Below, in pieces: positions 8,219 through 16,066 of a stretch of DNA of 64,000 nucleotides. Numbering within the stretch: the first letter of the stretch is position 1; every line of letters begins with the position of its first letter. The notes below the pieces were generated by a model, which was not told the origin of the DNA, made no database searches, and worked only from the letters and a program-made list of their open reading frames with translations. Source of the stretch: Isosphaera sp. (GTDB lineage Bacteria > Planctomycetota > Planctomycetia > Gemmatales > Gemmataceae); contig PNKH01000005.1 in the NCBI GenBank assembly GCA_013822345.1, positions 59,329 to 123,328 of the forward strand. Reading direction: 5' to 3'. A program made the position numbers and the translations under genes.

Positions 8219-8246
8219 TTTGATTTTCCGCGGGGGTGCGTATAGT
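8219..8246 (+). promoter_or_regulatory. Putative housekeeping promoter with long leader for the RRM gene
   Basis: TTTGAT at 8219-8224 and TATAGT at 8241-8246 are 16 bases apart, in an AT-richer patch just after the ATP-grasp stop codon. This would give a leader of nearly 300 nt before the RRM start codon at 8546. No gene is seen in 8191-8545. Long structured leaders are common on cold-inducible RNA-binding protein genes, but no specific element could be identified here. Confidence 0.35.
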
Positions 8247-8545
8247 CCGGTTAGCCGTCGGGGGAGTGCCCCGGCGGGCAGGGAGACACCGAACCGGTCC
8301 CGTGTCCACGCCCCGGTCCCTCGGCGGATCGCTCGAAGCCTTGCGACAGCTCATCACTGCTCGTCAACCGCTCCAAGCTCCTCGGCCGTCCGGCCCCCGT
8401 CGTGCCACGCCGTCCGGGCGTCGCGCCGCCGCGTGCGGCCGGCCCCCGGCGCCGGGTCGAGTCGCCTCCCCGGTCGTGATGGCGCGACCGGTCCGAACGG
8501 GTGCCCGGCCGGGTCGGAGAAGGTGACCCGCCGGGGGGGAACGTC

Positions 8546-8950
8546 ATGGCCAGCAAGAATCTGTACGTCGGGAACCTGCCGTTCACGACCACCGAGCAGG
8601 AGTTGACCGACCTGTTCGCCCAGTACGGCACGGTCACCAAGGCCCAGGTCATCCAGGACCGGGAGACCGGCCGGAGCCGGGGCTTCGGGTTCGTCGAGAT
8701 GTCCAGCGGGACGGACGAGGCGATCCAGGCCCTGAACAACGCCGAGTACCAGGGCCGGCGGCTCACCGTGAACGAGGCCAAGCCGCGCGAGGACCGGCCC
8801 CGCGGGGGCGGCGGCGGGTACGGCGGCGGCGGGGGCGGCCGCGGGGGCTACGGCGGCGGGAGCGGCGGCCGCGGGGGCTACGGCGGCGGGGGCGGCGGGT
8901 ACGGCGGCGGCGGAGGGGGCGGCCGCGGCGGGTACGGCGACCGGTACTGA
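8546..8950 (+). CDS. Glycine-rich RNA-binding protein with one RRM
   Basis: 134 residues. A single RNA recognition motif occupies about residues 3-80, with RNP2 LYVGNL and RNP1 RGFGFVEM both intact. The remainder is a low-complexity tail of GGYGGGGGGRGG-type repeats ending GDRY. The ATG at 8546 follows a GGGGGGGAA Shine-Dalgarno-like stretch. This layout matches the bacterial cold-inducible Rbp proteins of cyanobacteria and planctomycetes, thought to bind RNA and possibly aid growth at low temperature. The gene stands alone, with a long upstream leader. The glycine-rich tail is a simple sequence that is likely to vary in length between strains. Confidence 0.95.
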   Translation: MASKNLYVGNLPFTTTEQELTDLFAQYGTVTKAQVIQDRETGRSRGFGFVEMSSGTDEAIQALNNAEYQGRRLTVNEAKPREDRPRGGGGGYGGGGGGRGGYGGGSGGRGGYGGGGGGYGGGGGGGRGGYGDRY

Positions 8951-9040
8951 CCGGTCCCCGGCGGGCACCCCGGAGACCGGCGGCCGACCCCGCGCCCCCG
9001 CGGGGCCGGCCGCGTGCGTTCCCCGCCGGAGGTGCCACCG

Positions 9041-9637
9041 ATGTCCGACCCCGTCCCCGACACCGCCGCCATCCAGGCGTGTCTCGACCGGTGGCGCGCC
9101 GGCGACCCGTCGGCCGCCGACGACCTGATCCGCCAGGCCCTGACCCGGCTCACCCGGCTCGCCCGCGGGATGCTCCGGTCGTTCCCGAACGTCCGCGCCT
9201 CGGCGGACACCGACGACGTCCTCCAGAGCAGCCTGATCCGCCTCCTCCGCACCCTCCGCACCCTCCGCCCCGACACCCCCCGGACGTTCTTCAACCTCGC
9301 CGCCGTGCAGGTCCGGCGGGAGTTGCTGGATCTGGCCCGGAAGGCCCGGGTGCGGCGGACGGTGCCGCTCGACCCGTCCGACTCGGACGACCGCGGGGTG
9401 CCCGAGCCGGCCGCCCCGGACGGCGGCCCGGACGCCGAGACGTGGGTGCGGTTCCACGAGGCGGTGGAGCAGCTGCCGGTCGAGGAGCGGGAGGTGGTCG
9501 GGCTGGCGTTCTACCACGACTGGACGCAGGAGCGGATCGCCGAGCTGTTCGGGGTGGACGAGCGGACCGTCCGGCGGTGGTGGAGCTCCGCCAAGCAGCG
9601 CCTCCGCGAGACCGCCGGGGACGTGTTCGACGAGTGA
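9041..9637 (+). CDS. ECF-family RNA polymerase sigma factor (planctomycete type)
   Basis: 198 residues. Region 2 is around ALTRLTRLARGMLRSFPNVRASADTDDVLQSSL, and region 4 is a clear helix-turn-helix: LPVEEREVVGLAFYHDWTQERIAELFGVDERTVRRWWSSAKQRL. The ATG at 9041 has GGAGGTG at the right distance. Sigma factors of this type are repeatedly found beside Ser/Thr kinases in planctomycetes, and here the convergent neighbour 30 bp away is a kinase-like gene. No anti-sigma gene is adjacent, so control through the kinase-like protein is a reasonable inference. The run TLRTLRP reflects a short DNA repeat in the gene. Confidence 0.93.
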   Translation: MSDPVPDTAAIQACLDRWRAGDPSAADDLIRQALTRLTRLARGMLRSFPNVRASADTDDVLQSSLIRLLRTLRTLRPDTPRTFFNLAAVQVRRELLDLARKARVRRTVPLDPSDSDDRGVPEPAAPDGGPDAETWVRFHEAVEQLPVEEREVVGLAFYHDWTQERIAELFGVDERTVRRWWSSAKQRLRETAGDVFDE

Positions 9638-9666
9638 CGGGTACGGGCCGTCACGGACGGCGGGCC

Positions 9667-11406
9667 CTACTTCCCGGGCCACTTCCCGGCCCGGGCGCCG
9701 GACACGACGACCTCCTCCGCCACCCGCCCCGCCTTGTTCCCCGGGCCCTCCAGCGCGTCGCGGACGGCCGCCGCCAGCCCCGCCTCCGCCTGCGGCGAGA
9801 AGGACGGGAACGTCTTGTAGACGCGGTCCGGCTTCACCTCGGACAGCCAGTCCCGCTCCGACGCGACCACGTACAGGGTCGGCGACCCGCCGACGGACCC
9901 GGCCGGCGGCAGGGCCGCGGCCGGGTCGTCCGGGACCGTCACCGTCTTCCCGCCCGCGACCAGGTTCCCCTTCTCCTTCCGGGTCGGGTAGACCAGCAGG
10001 CAGGTGTCCGGCCCGTTCGGGTCCGGCAGGGCGTAGAACACGGTGAGGTGGCAGTCGACCTGTGGGGTCACTTCCAGGCGGAACGGCTCCTTCCCGCCGG
10101 GGACCGCCGCCACCCGGAGGTCGAAGTCCTTCCGGACCGGCTGTCGGGCGAGGGACCGGCCGAACCGCTTCAGGTCCAGCACCGACTCGACGTAAGAGAG
10201 GGCCTGGTCGCGCCGCCCCTCGGCGTCGCGGAGGCTGTCGGCCGCCCGGTCCCGGTCCCGGTCGGCGGCGTCCCGCCTGGCCCGGGCGTCCGCCTCCGCC
10301 GCGTCCCGCTCCCGGACGGCCTCCCGGCGGTCGGCCGCGGCGTCCAGCCAGAGGTGGGTCAGCCCGACCAGGCCGAGGAGGACCGCGCCCGCCAGCGCGA
10401 CCAGCAGCACGGCCGCCGCCGGGTTGCGCCGCGCCCACCGCGCCGCCCGGGCGAGCGGGGACGCCGGCCGGGCGACGGCCGGCCGCCCGCCGCGGAGGAA
10501 CCGGGCGAGGTCGTCGGCCAGCGCCTCGGCGGTCGGGTACCGGTCCCGCGGGTCCTTCTCCAGGCACCTCAGGCAGACCGCCTCCAGGTCGGGCGGGATG
10601 TCCGGCTGCAGGACCCGCGGGGCCACCGGGTCCCGGTGGAGCACCTGCCGGAACGTGTCGGTCAGCGTCGCCGCCAGGAACGGCGGCCGGCCGGTCAGCA
10701 TCTCGTAGAGGATCGCCCCGAGGGCGTACACGTCGGCCGCCGGGCCGACCTCGCCGGTCCGGCCGGCGGCCTGCTCCGGGGCCAGGTAGCCGAACGGCCC
10801 GGTCACCGCGCGCGGCCCGGCCGGGCCGCCCGCCTCGTCACCCCGCCGCGCCAGCCCGAGGTCGGCCACCTTCGGGGTGCCGTCCGCCGCCAGCAGCACG
10901 TCGGCCGGCTTCAGCCCGCGGTGGACGACGTTCCGGTCGTGGGCGGCCTGGACCGCCCGGGCGAGCTGCTCGGCCGTCCGGGCGGCCTCGGGCGGGGCGA
11001 AGAGCCGGTCCCGGAGCTTGTCGGCGAGCGACCCGCCGGGGCAGAGTTCCAGGCACAGGTACGGCACCCCCTGGTGCTCGCCGATGTCGAGGATCTTGAC
11101 CAGCCCGGGGTGGTCGATCCGGGCGACCGCCTGGGCGTGGGTCCGGAACCGGGCGAGGTCGGCCCGGCCGGCGTAGTCCCCGAACACCATCAGCTTCAGG
11201 GCCACCTCCCGGGGCGGCTTCACCACGCGGGCCTTGTACACGATCCCCGTCGCGCCGCGGCCGAGTTCGCCCAGGACCTCGTACCCGGGGACGGCCCCGG
11301 CGGACGCCCCGAGCGGGGCGATCCCCTCCCACAGGGTGGAGGACGTGACCGAGTGGCCGCCGGCCGGGGCCGGCGGGGCTTCCTCGGGCTCGTTCGGTCC
11401 GCTCAC
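9667..11406 (-). CDS. Membrane Ser/Thr protein kinase homologue, probable pseudokinase, with C-terminal DUF4384-like domain
   Basis: 579 residues. The kinase-like domain spans about 42-310: glycine loop LGRGATGIVY and ATP-binding Lys71 (VALK) are normal. The catalytic loop, however, reads HRGLKPADVLL: Gly164 replaces the catalytic Asp of HRD, and Asp169 replaces the metal-binding Asn. By spacing, the C-helix Glu is His90. The metal-binding DLG (182-184) and YLAPEQA remain. One transmembrane helix follows (about 340-365, AVLLVALAGAVLLGLVGL), then a charged coiled coil, then a DUF4384-like outer domain (FRLEVTPQVDCHLTVFY to LYVVASERDW). The codon for Gly164 is GGG on the coding strand, so this is not a reading error of one ambiguous base. 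The protein may be a scaffold or ligand sensor acting with the adjacent ECF sigma factor. Confidence 0.92.
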   Translation of the reverse strand: MSGPNEPEEAPPAPAGGHSVTSSTLWEGIAPLGASAGAVPGYEVLGELGRGATGIVYKARVVKPPREVALKLMVFGDYAGRADLARFRTHAQAVARIDHPGLVKILDIGEHQGVPYLCLELCPGGSLADKLRDRLFAPPEAARTAEQLARAVQAAHDRNVVHRGLKPADVLLAADGTPKVADLGLARRGDEAGGPAGPRAVTGPFGYLAPEQAAGRTGEVGPAADVYALGAILYEMLTGRPPFLAATLTDTFRQVLHRDPVAPRVLQPDIPPDLEAVCLRCLEKDPRDRYPTAEALADDLARFLRGGRPAVARPASPLARAARWARRNPAAAVLLVALAGAVLLGLVGLTHLWLDAAADRREAVRERDAAEADARARRDAADRDRDRAADSLRDAEGRRDQALSYVESVLDLKRFGRSLARQPVRKDFDLRVAAVPGGKEPFRLEVTPQVDCHLTVFYALPDPNGPDTCLLVYPTRKEKGNLVAGGKTVTVPDDPAAALPPAGSVGGSPTLYVVASERDWLSEVKPDRVYKTFPSFSPQAEAGLAAAVRDALEGPGNKAGRVAEEVVVSGARAGKWPGK

Positions 11407-11479
11407 GGTGTGACCCTCCCCCGGCGCCGGGTTTCCCGTCGCACGACCGAGGACGGTCGGGCCGCGGGGAAGAACGCCC

Positions 11480-12682
11480 TCACCCCTCCTCGACCGTGGT
11501 CAGGAAGTCGGCGATCGCCCCGCGGAGCGCCCCGACCGCCCGCCAGTACAGCCCGACCACCAGCAGCCACCCGAGCATCACCCCGGCCTGCTCGTACATC
11601 AGCGTGTCCTCGGTCGCCGGGGCCGGCCGGTACTCGCTCACGTACAGCCGCCACCCGACCGTCGCCGCCAGGGCCGCCAGGGCGAACGCGAACCCGACCA
11701 CGCCGACCGCCCGGGCCGCCCGCGGCCGGCGCAGCGCCACCCCGGCCGCCGCCACCCCGGTCAGGAACCAGAACTCGGCGAGCAACAGCGCGGCCACGAA
11801 CCCGGCCGAGGTGTACAGGTAGGTCGGCCTGAACTGCAGCTTGTCGCTGACCGCCGCGACCGAGAGGGCGGCCAGGGCGAGGAACGTGAACAGCCCGCTG
11901 CACGCGAACAGCCCCTTCGCCCCGCTGCTCCGCGGGGCCGCCCCGCAGGTCGCCCGGCCGAACGCCACGAACACCAGCCCGAGCAGCACCGGCACCCCGT
12001 AGACGACCAGGTCGAGCAACTCCTCCTTCGACAGCCGGACCGCGTTCGGGTCGTCGGTGTTGACGTACCCGGAGATCTCGACCCAGTCCTTCCCCGGGCC
12101 GGTCGGCCACTCCGCCCCGGCCCGGGCGGACACCGCCTTGGCGAACCCGACGAACCCCGGCAGGGCGAGCAGCAGCACCCCGAGGAGCACCCAGAACAGC
12201 CCGGTCCGGGTCTTCCGCCACCCGGGGGCCGCGAGCTGGTCCGGGGTCTTCCCGGTGCCGTCGGCCGCCGGCCGGTCGCGCGGCCCGCGGCGGGCCGCGG
12301 CCGGCACGGGCGCCGGCCGCCCCGCCCGGCCGCCCGACCGGGGGCCGTCGGCGGGGGCCGGGAACGGCGACGCCGGCGCGGCCGGGACCGGCGGGGTCGG
12401 CGGGTCGGCGGCCCCCCAGTCGTCCGGGCTGGCGACCGGGGCCGGCCGGGCCGGCGGGACCGGGGCGGGCCTGGCGGGCGGGGGCGGCGGGTCGAGCGGC
12501 GGGGCCGGGCGCGGGGTCGGGGTCGGGATGGCGGCCGTCTGCGCCCGGGCGTTCGCCGCCTCGTCCGCCGACGGGACCGGGACCGCGGCCGCGCAGTACG
12601 GGCACTTCACCCGCTTGCCGGCGGACTCGTCCCGGGCCCGGAACCGCTTCCCGCAGCCCGGGCACCCCAGGGTGATCGGCAT
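11480..12682 (-). CDS. Zinc-ribbon membrane protein of unknown function
   Basis: 400 residues. The N-terminus has two CxxC pairs (CPGCGKRF and CPYCAAAVPVP), an MJ0042-type zinc ribbon. A proline/alanine-rich linker covers about 40-150, and the C-terminal half has five or so hydrophobic helices (for example GLFWVLLGVLLLALPGFVGF, VYGVPVLLGLVFVAF, LFTFLALAALSVAAV). The ATG at 12682 is preceded by GGAGGACGAC. It is 74 bp downstream, in the antisense direction, of the kinase-like gene start and on the same strand. The gene upstream, at 12864-14039, has the same architecture, as does the gene at 29734. Function unknown; the ribbon may bind protein or nucleic acid. Confidence 0.88.
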   Translation of the reverse strand: MPITLGCPGCGKRFRARDESAGKRVKCPYCAAAVPVPSADEAANARAQTAAIPTPTPRPAPPLDPPPPPARPAPVPPARPAPVASPDDWGAADPPTPPVPAAPASPFPAPADGPRSGGRAGRPAPVPAAARRGPRDRPAADGTGKTPDQLAAPGWRKTRTGLFWVLLGVLLLALPGFVGFAKAVSARAGAEWPTGPGKDWVEISGYVNTDDPNAVRLSKEELLDLVVYGVPVLLGLVFVAFGRATCGAAPRSSGAKGLFACSGLFTFLALAALSVAAVSDKLQFRPTYLYTSAGFVAALLLAEFWFLTGVAAAGVALRRPRAARAVGVVGFAFALAALAATVGWRLYVSEYRPAPATEDTLMYEQAGVMLGWLLVVGLYWRAVGALRGAIADFLTTVEEG

Positions 12683-12722
12683 GTCGTCCTCCGGCAGGGT
12701 GGGAGAGGGCCGGCGGCCCGGG

Positions 12723-12842
12723 TCACACGTCTTCGTCCGCGGCGTCCCGCCCGCCCAGGGCGGCGAGGCCGAGGTGTTCGGCGGCTGTCGCCGGGTGAGC
12801 GGACCGCCCCCCGCACCGCGGGCAGACGGGCGCGACCGCCAT
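12723..12842 (-). CDS. Small CxxC protein, 39 residues
   Basis: An ATG at 12842 opens a 39-codon frame ending in TGA at 12723-12725. Its product begins MAVAPVCPRCGGRSAHPATA and ends acidic (RDAADEDV). The start has an excellent GGAGG five bases upstream, in the same context (GGAGGACCGC) as the start of the following zinc-ribbon gene. It sits in a tight run, 21 bp after the stop of one zinc-ribbon membrane gene and about 40 bp before the start of the next. One CxxC pair could form half of a zinc site. No homologue is known to me; the ribosome-binding site and spacing are the main arguments that it is real. Confidence 0.55.
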   Translation of the reverse strand: MAVAPVCPRCGGRSAHPATAAEHLGLAALGGRDAADEDV

Positions 12843-12863
12843 GCGGTCCTCCGGCGGCCCGGG

Positions 12864-14039
12864 TCAGTCGTCGTCCTCGTCGGTCGCCCGGGCCTGCCGG
12901 ACGGCCCGGGCGGAGGCGGCGTACACCGAGGAGAACGTGAGCGTGTACAGGAGGTGGAGCAGGAGCAGGGCGCCGACCGTGGCCGCCTCCAGCAGCTCCG
13001 GCTCGACCGGGCCGACCGCCCCGGGCCGGCCGGCCCGGACGGCGTCCGCCTGGGAGTACACGTACGCGCCCCGGCCGACCAGCAGGAGCACGAACAGCAC
13101 CCCGACCACCTGGAGGAGGACGGCCGACCCGCCGGCCCGCTTGGACAGCGGGTAGTTCCGGAGGGCCGACCCGACCATGGCCGCCGCGGGCAGCACGGCC
13201 TGGTCGGCGACCACCCACAGCAGCGCCCCGACCAGCCACGCCAGGGCGGCCAGCCCGAGGTAGTTCTCGGCCGCCCGCCCGCCCGCGTCCTCGGTGAAGG
13301 ACAGGGCCAACAGGACCACGGCCGCCAGGACCGCGAACAGCCGGGCCAGGGTGACCAGGAACGACGCGACCAGCGCCCACTTCGCCCCGTTCCCGGCCGG
13401 CAGGCCCATCATCCGCGCCCGGCCGAGCCACGCCAGCCCGGCCCCGACCGCCGACCCGAGTACGAGCGGGACCAGGACGAGGTACTCGGGGAGCCCGTCG
13501 GCGGCCGCCCGGCCGAGGTCGTCCCGGGCCTCGAACAGGAGCTTGTACACGGCGAGGGTCGCCCCGACCGCGAACCCGACGAACTCCGCCCACGCCCCCC
13601 ACACGGCGACCCCGCAGCCGGCCCCGAACCCGGCCCACGCCCGGGCCGGGGACCGCCACGGGTCGCCCCGGCCCCGGGCGTGGAGCTGCCGCGGGCGGGG
13701 CCGGGCGCCCTCGTCCTCGTCGTCCCGGCCGTTGCCCTTCGCCTCGGTCAGCACCTCGTGGAGCCCGCTCTTCTTCGGGGCCGGCCGCGGCTCCGCCCCG
13801 GACCGCCCGCCGAACCCGAACGGGTTGGTCGTCTCCTCGTGCCGGGGCGGGGGCGGCGGGGGCGGCAGCGGGGCGTGGGCCGGGGCCTTCGGCGCCGCCG
13901 GGGCGGACGGCACCCGCTCCCCCGGGGCGACGAACACGCTCTTGCAGTCCGGGCACGACACCTTCCGACCGGCGTACTTGTCGGGAACCTGGAGGCGCTT
14001 CTGGCAGTTCGGATTCGTGCAGCGGAGCTTGATCGCCAC
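12864..14039 (-). CDS. Zinc-ribbon membrane protein of unknown function (paralogous architecture)
   Basis: 391 residues. The N-terminal ribbon has CTNPNCQKRLQVPDKYAGRKVSCPDC, followed by a proline-rich and charged linker to about residue 130, then roughly seven hydrophobic segments (VWGAWAEFVGFAVGATLAVY, YLVLVPLVLGSAVGAGLAWL, LVTLARLFAVLAAVVLLALSF and others). The C-terminus is acidic (ATDEDDD). It is first in a same-strand run that continues with the 39-residue CxxC protein, the second zinc-ribbon membrane protein and the kinase-like gene, so these may be cotranscribed. The membrane parts of the two ribbon proteins are not obviously similar. Function unknown. Confidence 0.88.
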   Translation of the reverse strand: MAIKLRCTNPNCQKRLQVPDKYAGRKVSCPDCKSVFVAPGERVPSAPAAPKAPAHAPLPPPPPPPRHEETTNPFGFGGRSGAEPRPAPKKSGLHEVLTEAKGNGRDDEDEGARPRPRQLHARGRGDPWRSPARAWAGFGAGCGVAVWGAWAEFVGFAVGATLAVYKLLFEARDDLGRAAADGLPEYLVLVPLVLGSAVGAGLAWLGRARMMGLPAGNGAKWALVASFLVTLARLFAVLAAVVLLALSFTEDAGGRAAENYLGLAALAWLVGALLWVVADQAVLPAAAMVGSALRNYPLSKRAGGSAVLLQVVGVLFVLLLVGRGAYVYSQADAVRAGRPGAVGPVEPELLEAATVGALLLLHLLYTLTFSSVYAASARAVRQARATDEDDD

Positions 14040-14193
14040 GCGGGTCTCCGGGGTGGGCGGGGTGGAGAGGTCGCGGTCGGTCGGGCCTTGCCGACATCGT
14101 AAGGTGGGCGGGGCCGGGGAGAAGCCCCGGGGCGCGAAAATGCCCCCGGCCCCCCGCCGGGCGGCCGGCGCGTCCGGACCCGCCGGCCGGCGG

Positions 14194-14454
14194 TCAGCCC
14201 CGCGGGGCCGGCCGGACCCAGTCCGGGTCGTAGGCCAGGGAGAACAGCCGCTGGACCAGTTCGGCCTTGTTCGGGGCGTCGGACCGCAGCACCCCGAGGG
14301 CCTCGGCCAGCTTCCCGGCCCGCGGGTCGGCCGCCGCGGCCGCCGCGTCCGCCCCCCGCCCGATCCGGTCCAGGATCGCGGCCAGGTCGAGCAGCCGGGC
14401 GCGGGCGTCGAGGAAGAACTGGTCGAGGGCGCGGGCGGCGGCGAGGGGTTGCAT
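14194..14454 (-). CDS. Small helical protein of unknown function
   Basis: 86 residues, starting MQPLAAARALDQFFLDARARLLDLAAILDRI and ending DPDWVRPAPRG. It looks fully alpha-helical, with an alanine-rich middle. The WVRP ending and acidic helix are unusual for a random high-GC frame, and the gene lies between two same-strand genes with no better candidate in the interval, so it is probably real. No family is recognised. It is 155 bp upstream, in transcription, of the zinc-ribbon gene. Confidence 0.65.
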   Translation of the reverse strand: MQPLAAARALDQFFLDARARLLDLAAILDRIGRGADAAAAAADPRAGKLAEALGVLRSDAPNKAELVQRLFSLAYDPDWVRPAPRG

Positions 14455-14511
14455 GGCGGTTACCGGTCGCTGGTCACGGTGCGGTGTCGGAACCGGGGGA
14501 GGCGGTGGGTC

Positions 14512-14569
14512 GGGAGGGCGAGGCTCCTGCCGGGTCTACACTTCGGCTCGGCAGGAGCCTCGCCCTCCC
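14512..14569. repeat. Inverted repeat, 21-bp arms (GGGAGGGCGAGGCTCC family)
   Basis: Arms at 14512-14532 and 14549-14569 are perfect complements around a 16-base loop. This copy differs from the others of its family by CTCCTGCCG in place of CTCCCGCCG, with the matching change in the other arm: a compensatory pair, so the hairpin itself is what is kept. It lies 34 bp beyond the larE stop codon. Confidence 0.93.
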
Positions 14570-14602
14570 ACGCCGAACGCCCCGGGCTCCAACACCGCAT
14601 GG

Positions 14603-15487
14603 TCACTGGTCACTCGTCGTCGGCACGCCGGGTCCGCCGTAGGCCCGGCGGACGTTCAGCGGGACGAGGTCGTTCAGGCTCCCGGACCGGAACCCGTCCA
14701 GGTCCAGGGTGACGAACCGGAACCCGAGCCGGCGGAACTCCCGGGCCAGGTCGGACCGGACAGGGTCGGCGGCGAGTCGGGCCACCTCCGCGGCCGGCAC
14801 CTCGACCCGGGCCAGGTCGCCCTCGTGGTGCCGCACCCGGCACTCCCGCAGCCCGAGGGTCCGGAGGTACGCCTCCGCCGCCTCGACCCGGGCCGTCCGC
14901 TCCGGGGTGACGGCCAGCCCGGGGGCGAGCCGACTCGACAGGCACGGGGCGGCCGGCTTGTCCCACGCCGGCAGGCCCCAGTGGCGGGCCAGCCCCCGGA
15001 CGTCCGCCTTGGTGAACCCCGCCTCCTGGAGCGGGTGCCGCACCCCGTGCTCGGCCGCCGCCGTCAGCCCGGGCCGGTAGTCCCCGAGGTCGTCCAGGTT
15101 CGCCCCGCTGGCGACCACCGGCACCCCCAGCTCGGGGAGCAGCCGGCCGACGACGGCGTACAGTTCCGTCTTGCAGTGGTAGCAGCGGGTGCCGTCGTTC
15201 CGCAGGTAGTCGGGGTTGTCGAACTCGGCCGTCGGGACGACGAGGTGGCGGATGCCGATGTGCCCGGCCAGGCGGCGGGCGTCGGCGAGTTCCGCCCGCG
15301 GCACGCTCGGGCTGTCGGCGGTCACCGCGACCGCCCGGCCGCCGAGGGCCTGGAACGCGGCCCGGGCGACGACCGTGCTGTCGACCCCGCCGCTGAACGC
15401 CACCGCCACCCCGGGCATCGCCCCGAGGACGGCGAGCAGGCGGTCGCGCTGGGCGGCGAGTTCGGGGGTGAGGTCGGGCGGTCCCAT
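14603..15487 (-). CDS. larE: LarE-type ATP-dependent sacrificial sulfur transferase
   Basis: 294 residues. The PP-loop SGGVDSTVV (32-40) activates a carboxylate with ATP, and the LarE motifs RCYHCK and PCLSSR follow. LarE supplies the sulfur atoms of the nickel-pincer cofactor of lactate racemase and related enzymes. Three cysteines are present (Cys102, Cys105, Cys182). Members with a single Cys give up their own side-chain sulfur; the three-Cys type is thought to hold an iron-sulfur cluster that carries the extra sulfur, and this protein belongs to that type. The ATG at 15487 precedes the first helix. LarB, LarC and a LarA-like racemase are not in the window. The upstream neighbour is a universal stress protein. 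Confidence 0.93.
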   Translation of the reverse strand: MGPPDLTPELAAQRDRLLAVLGAMPGVAVAFSGGVDSTVVARAAFQALGGRAVAVTADSPSVPRAELADARRLAGHIGIRHLVVPTAEFDNPDYLRNDGTRCYHCKTELYAVVGRLLPELGVPVVASGANLDDLGDYRPGLTAAAEHGVRHPLQEAGFTKADVRGLARHWGLPAWDKPAAPCLSSRLAPGLAVTPERTARVEAAEAYLRTLGLRECRVRHHEGDLARVEVPAAEVARLAADPVRSDLAREFRRLGFRFVTLDLDGFRSGSLNDLVPLNVRRAYGGPGVPTTSDQ

Positions 15488-15510
15488 ACCGGAAGTATAC
15501 CGGTTCCGTC

Positions 15511-15558
15511 GCCGCTTGCGGCGTTGCGGGCGGCACCACCCGCAACGCCGCAAGCGGC
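15511..15558. repeat. Inverted repeat, 20-bp perfect arms
   Basis: GCCGCTTGCGGCGTTGCGGG at 15511-15530 and its complement at 15539-15558, with an 8-base loop. It occupies the joint between the stop of the universal stress gene and the start of larE, so it could separate their transcripts. Confidence 0.93.
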
Positions 15559-15562
15559 GTCG

Positions 15563-16015
15563 CTACCCGTGCGGCGGCTTGACCGTCAGGACGGGGCAGG
15601 GCGACTCCCGCACCAGCCGCTCGGCCTGGCTCCCGAGGAGGAGGTGGGCCAGCCCGGTCCGGCCGTGGGTCCCGACGCACAGCATGTCGGCCTTCAGGTC
15701 GGCGGCCGCGGCGACGATCTCGGCCACAGGGGACCCGACCCGGACCTCGAGCTTCGGGGCGAACCGGCCCAGGTTCATCTTCGCCACGAGGTCGGCCAGC
15801 CCGGCCTTCCCGGACTCGACCAGCTCCCCGAGGTCCGGCCCCGGGACGGGCGTCGGCATCACCGCCTCGGGCATGACCAGGGCGGTGTCCTGGACGACGT
15901 GCAGGATGACCAGTTCGGCGTGGAACTTGTCCGCCAGCTGGGCCGCGAGCCGGACCGCCGGGGCGGACGAGTCGCCGAAGTCGGTCGGCACCAGGATGCG
16001 GCGGATCGTGGACAC
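15563..16015 (-). CDS. Universal stress protein, UspA family
   Basis: 150 residues, the normal length for a single-domain UspA protein. It begins MSTIRRILVPTDFGDSS, has the family's helix AVRLAAQLADKFHAELVILHVV, and ends with the ATP-binding signature GTHGRTGLAHLLLGSQAERLVRESPCPVLTV (G-x2-G-x9-G-S). The nucleotide-binding glycines are intact, so it is probably an ATP-binding member. It is a cytoplasmic protein whose role in stress responses is known only in general terms. It lies between the aminotransferase-like gene upstream and larE downstream, all on the minus strand; an inverted repeat follows its stop codon. Confidence 0.95.
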   Translation of the reverse strand: MSTIRRILVPTDFGDSSAPAVRLAAQLADKFHAELVILHVVQDTALVMPEAVMPTPVPGPDLGELVESGKAGLADLVAKMNLGRFAPKLEVRVGSPVAEIVAAAADLKADMLCVGTHGRTGLAHLLLGSQAERLVRESPCPVLTVKPPHG

Positions 16016-16066
16016 GGGTCACCTCGGGCCGGTGCCGTCAGTCTACTCGGGGTGCGGACCGGTAGT

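Noticed and set aside
8354..10567. Long minus-strand frame across the RRM and ECF genes
   Set aside because: Its composition is almost only P, R, G and A, and it is antisense to two well-supported genes. It has no recognisable domain.
9079..11832. 917-codon plus-strand frame over the kinase-like gene
   Set aside because: It overlaps the ECF sigma factor out of frame and the kinase-like gene antisense; arginine/proline-rich shadow translation.
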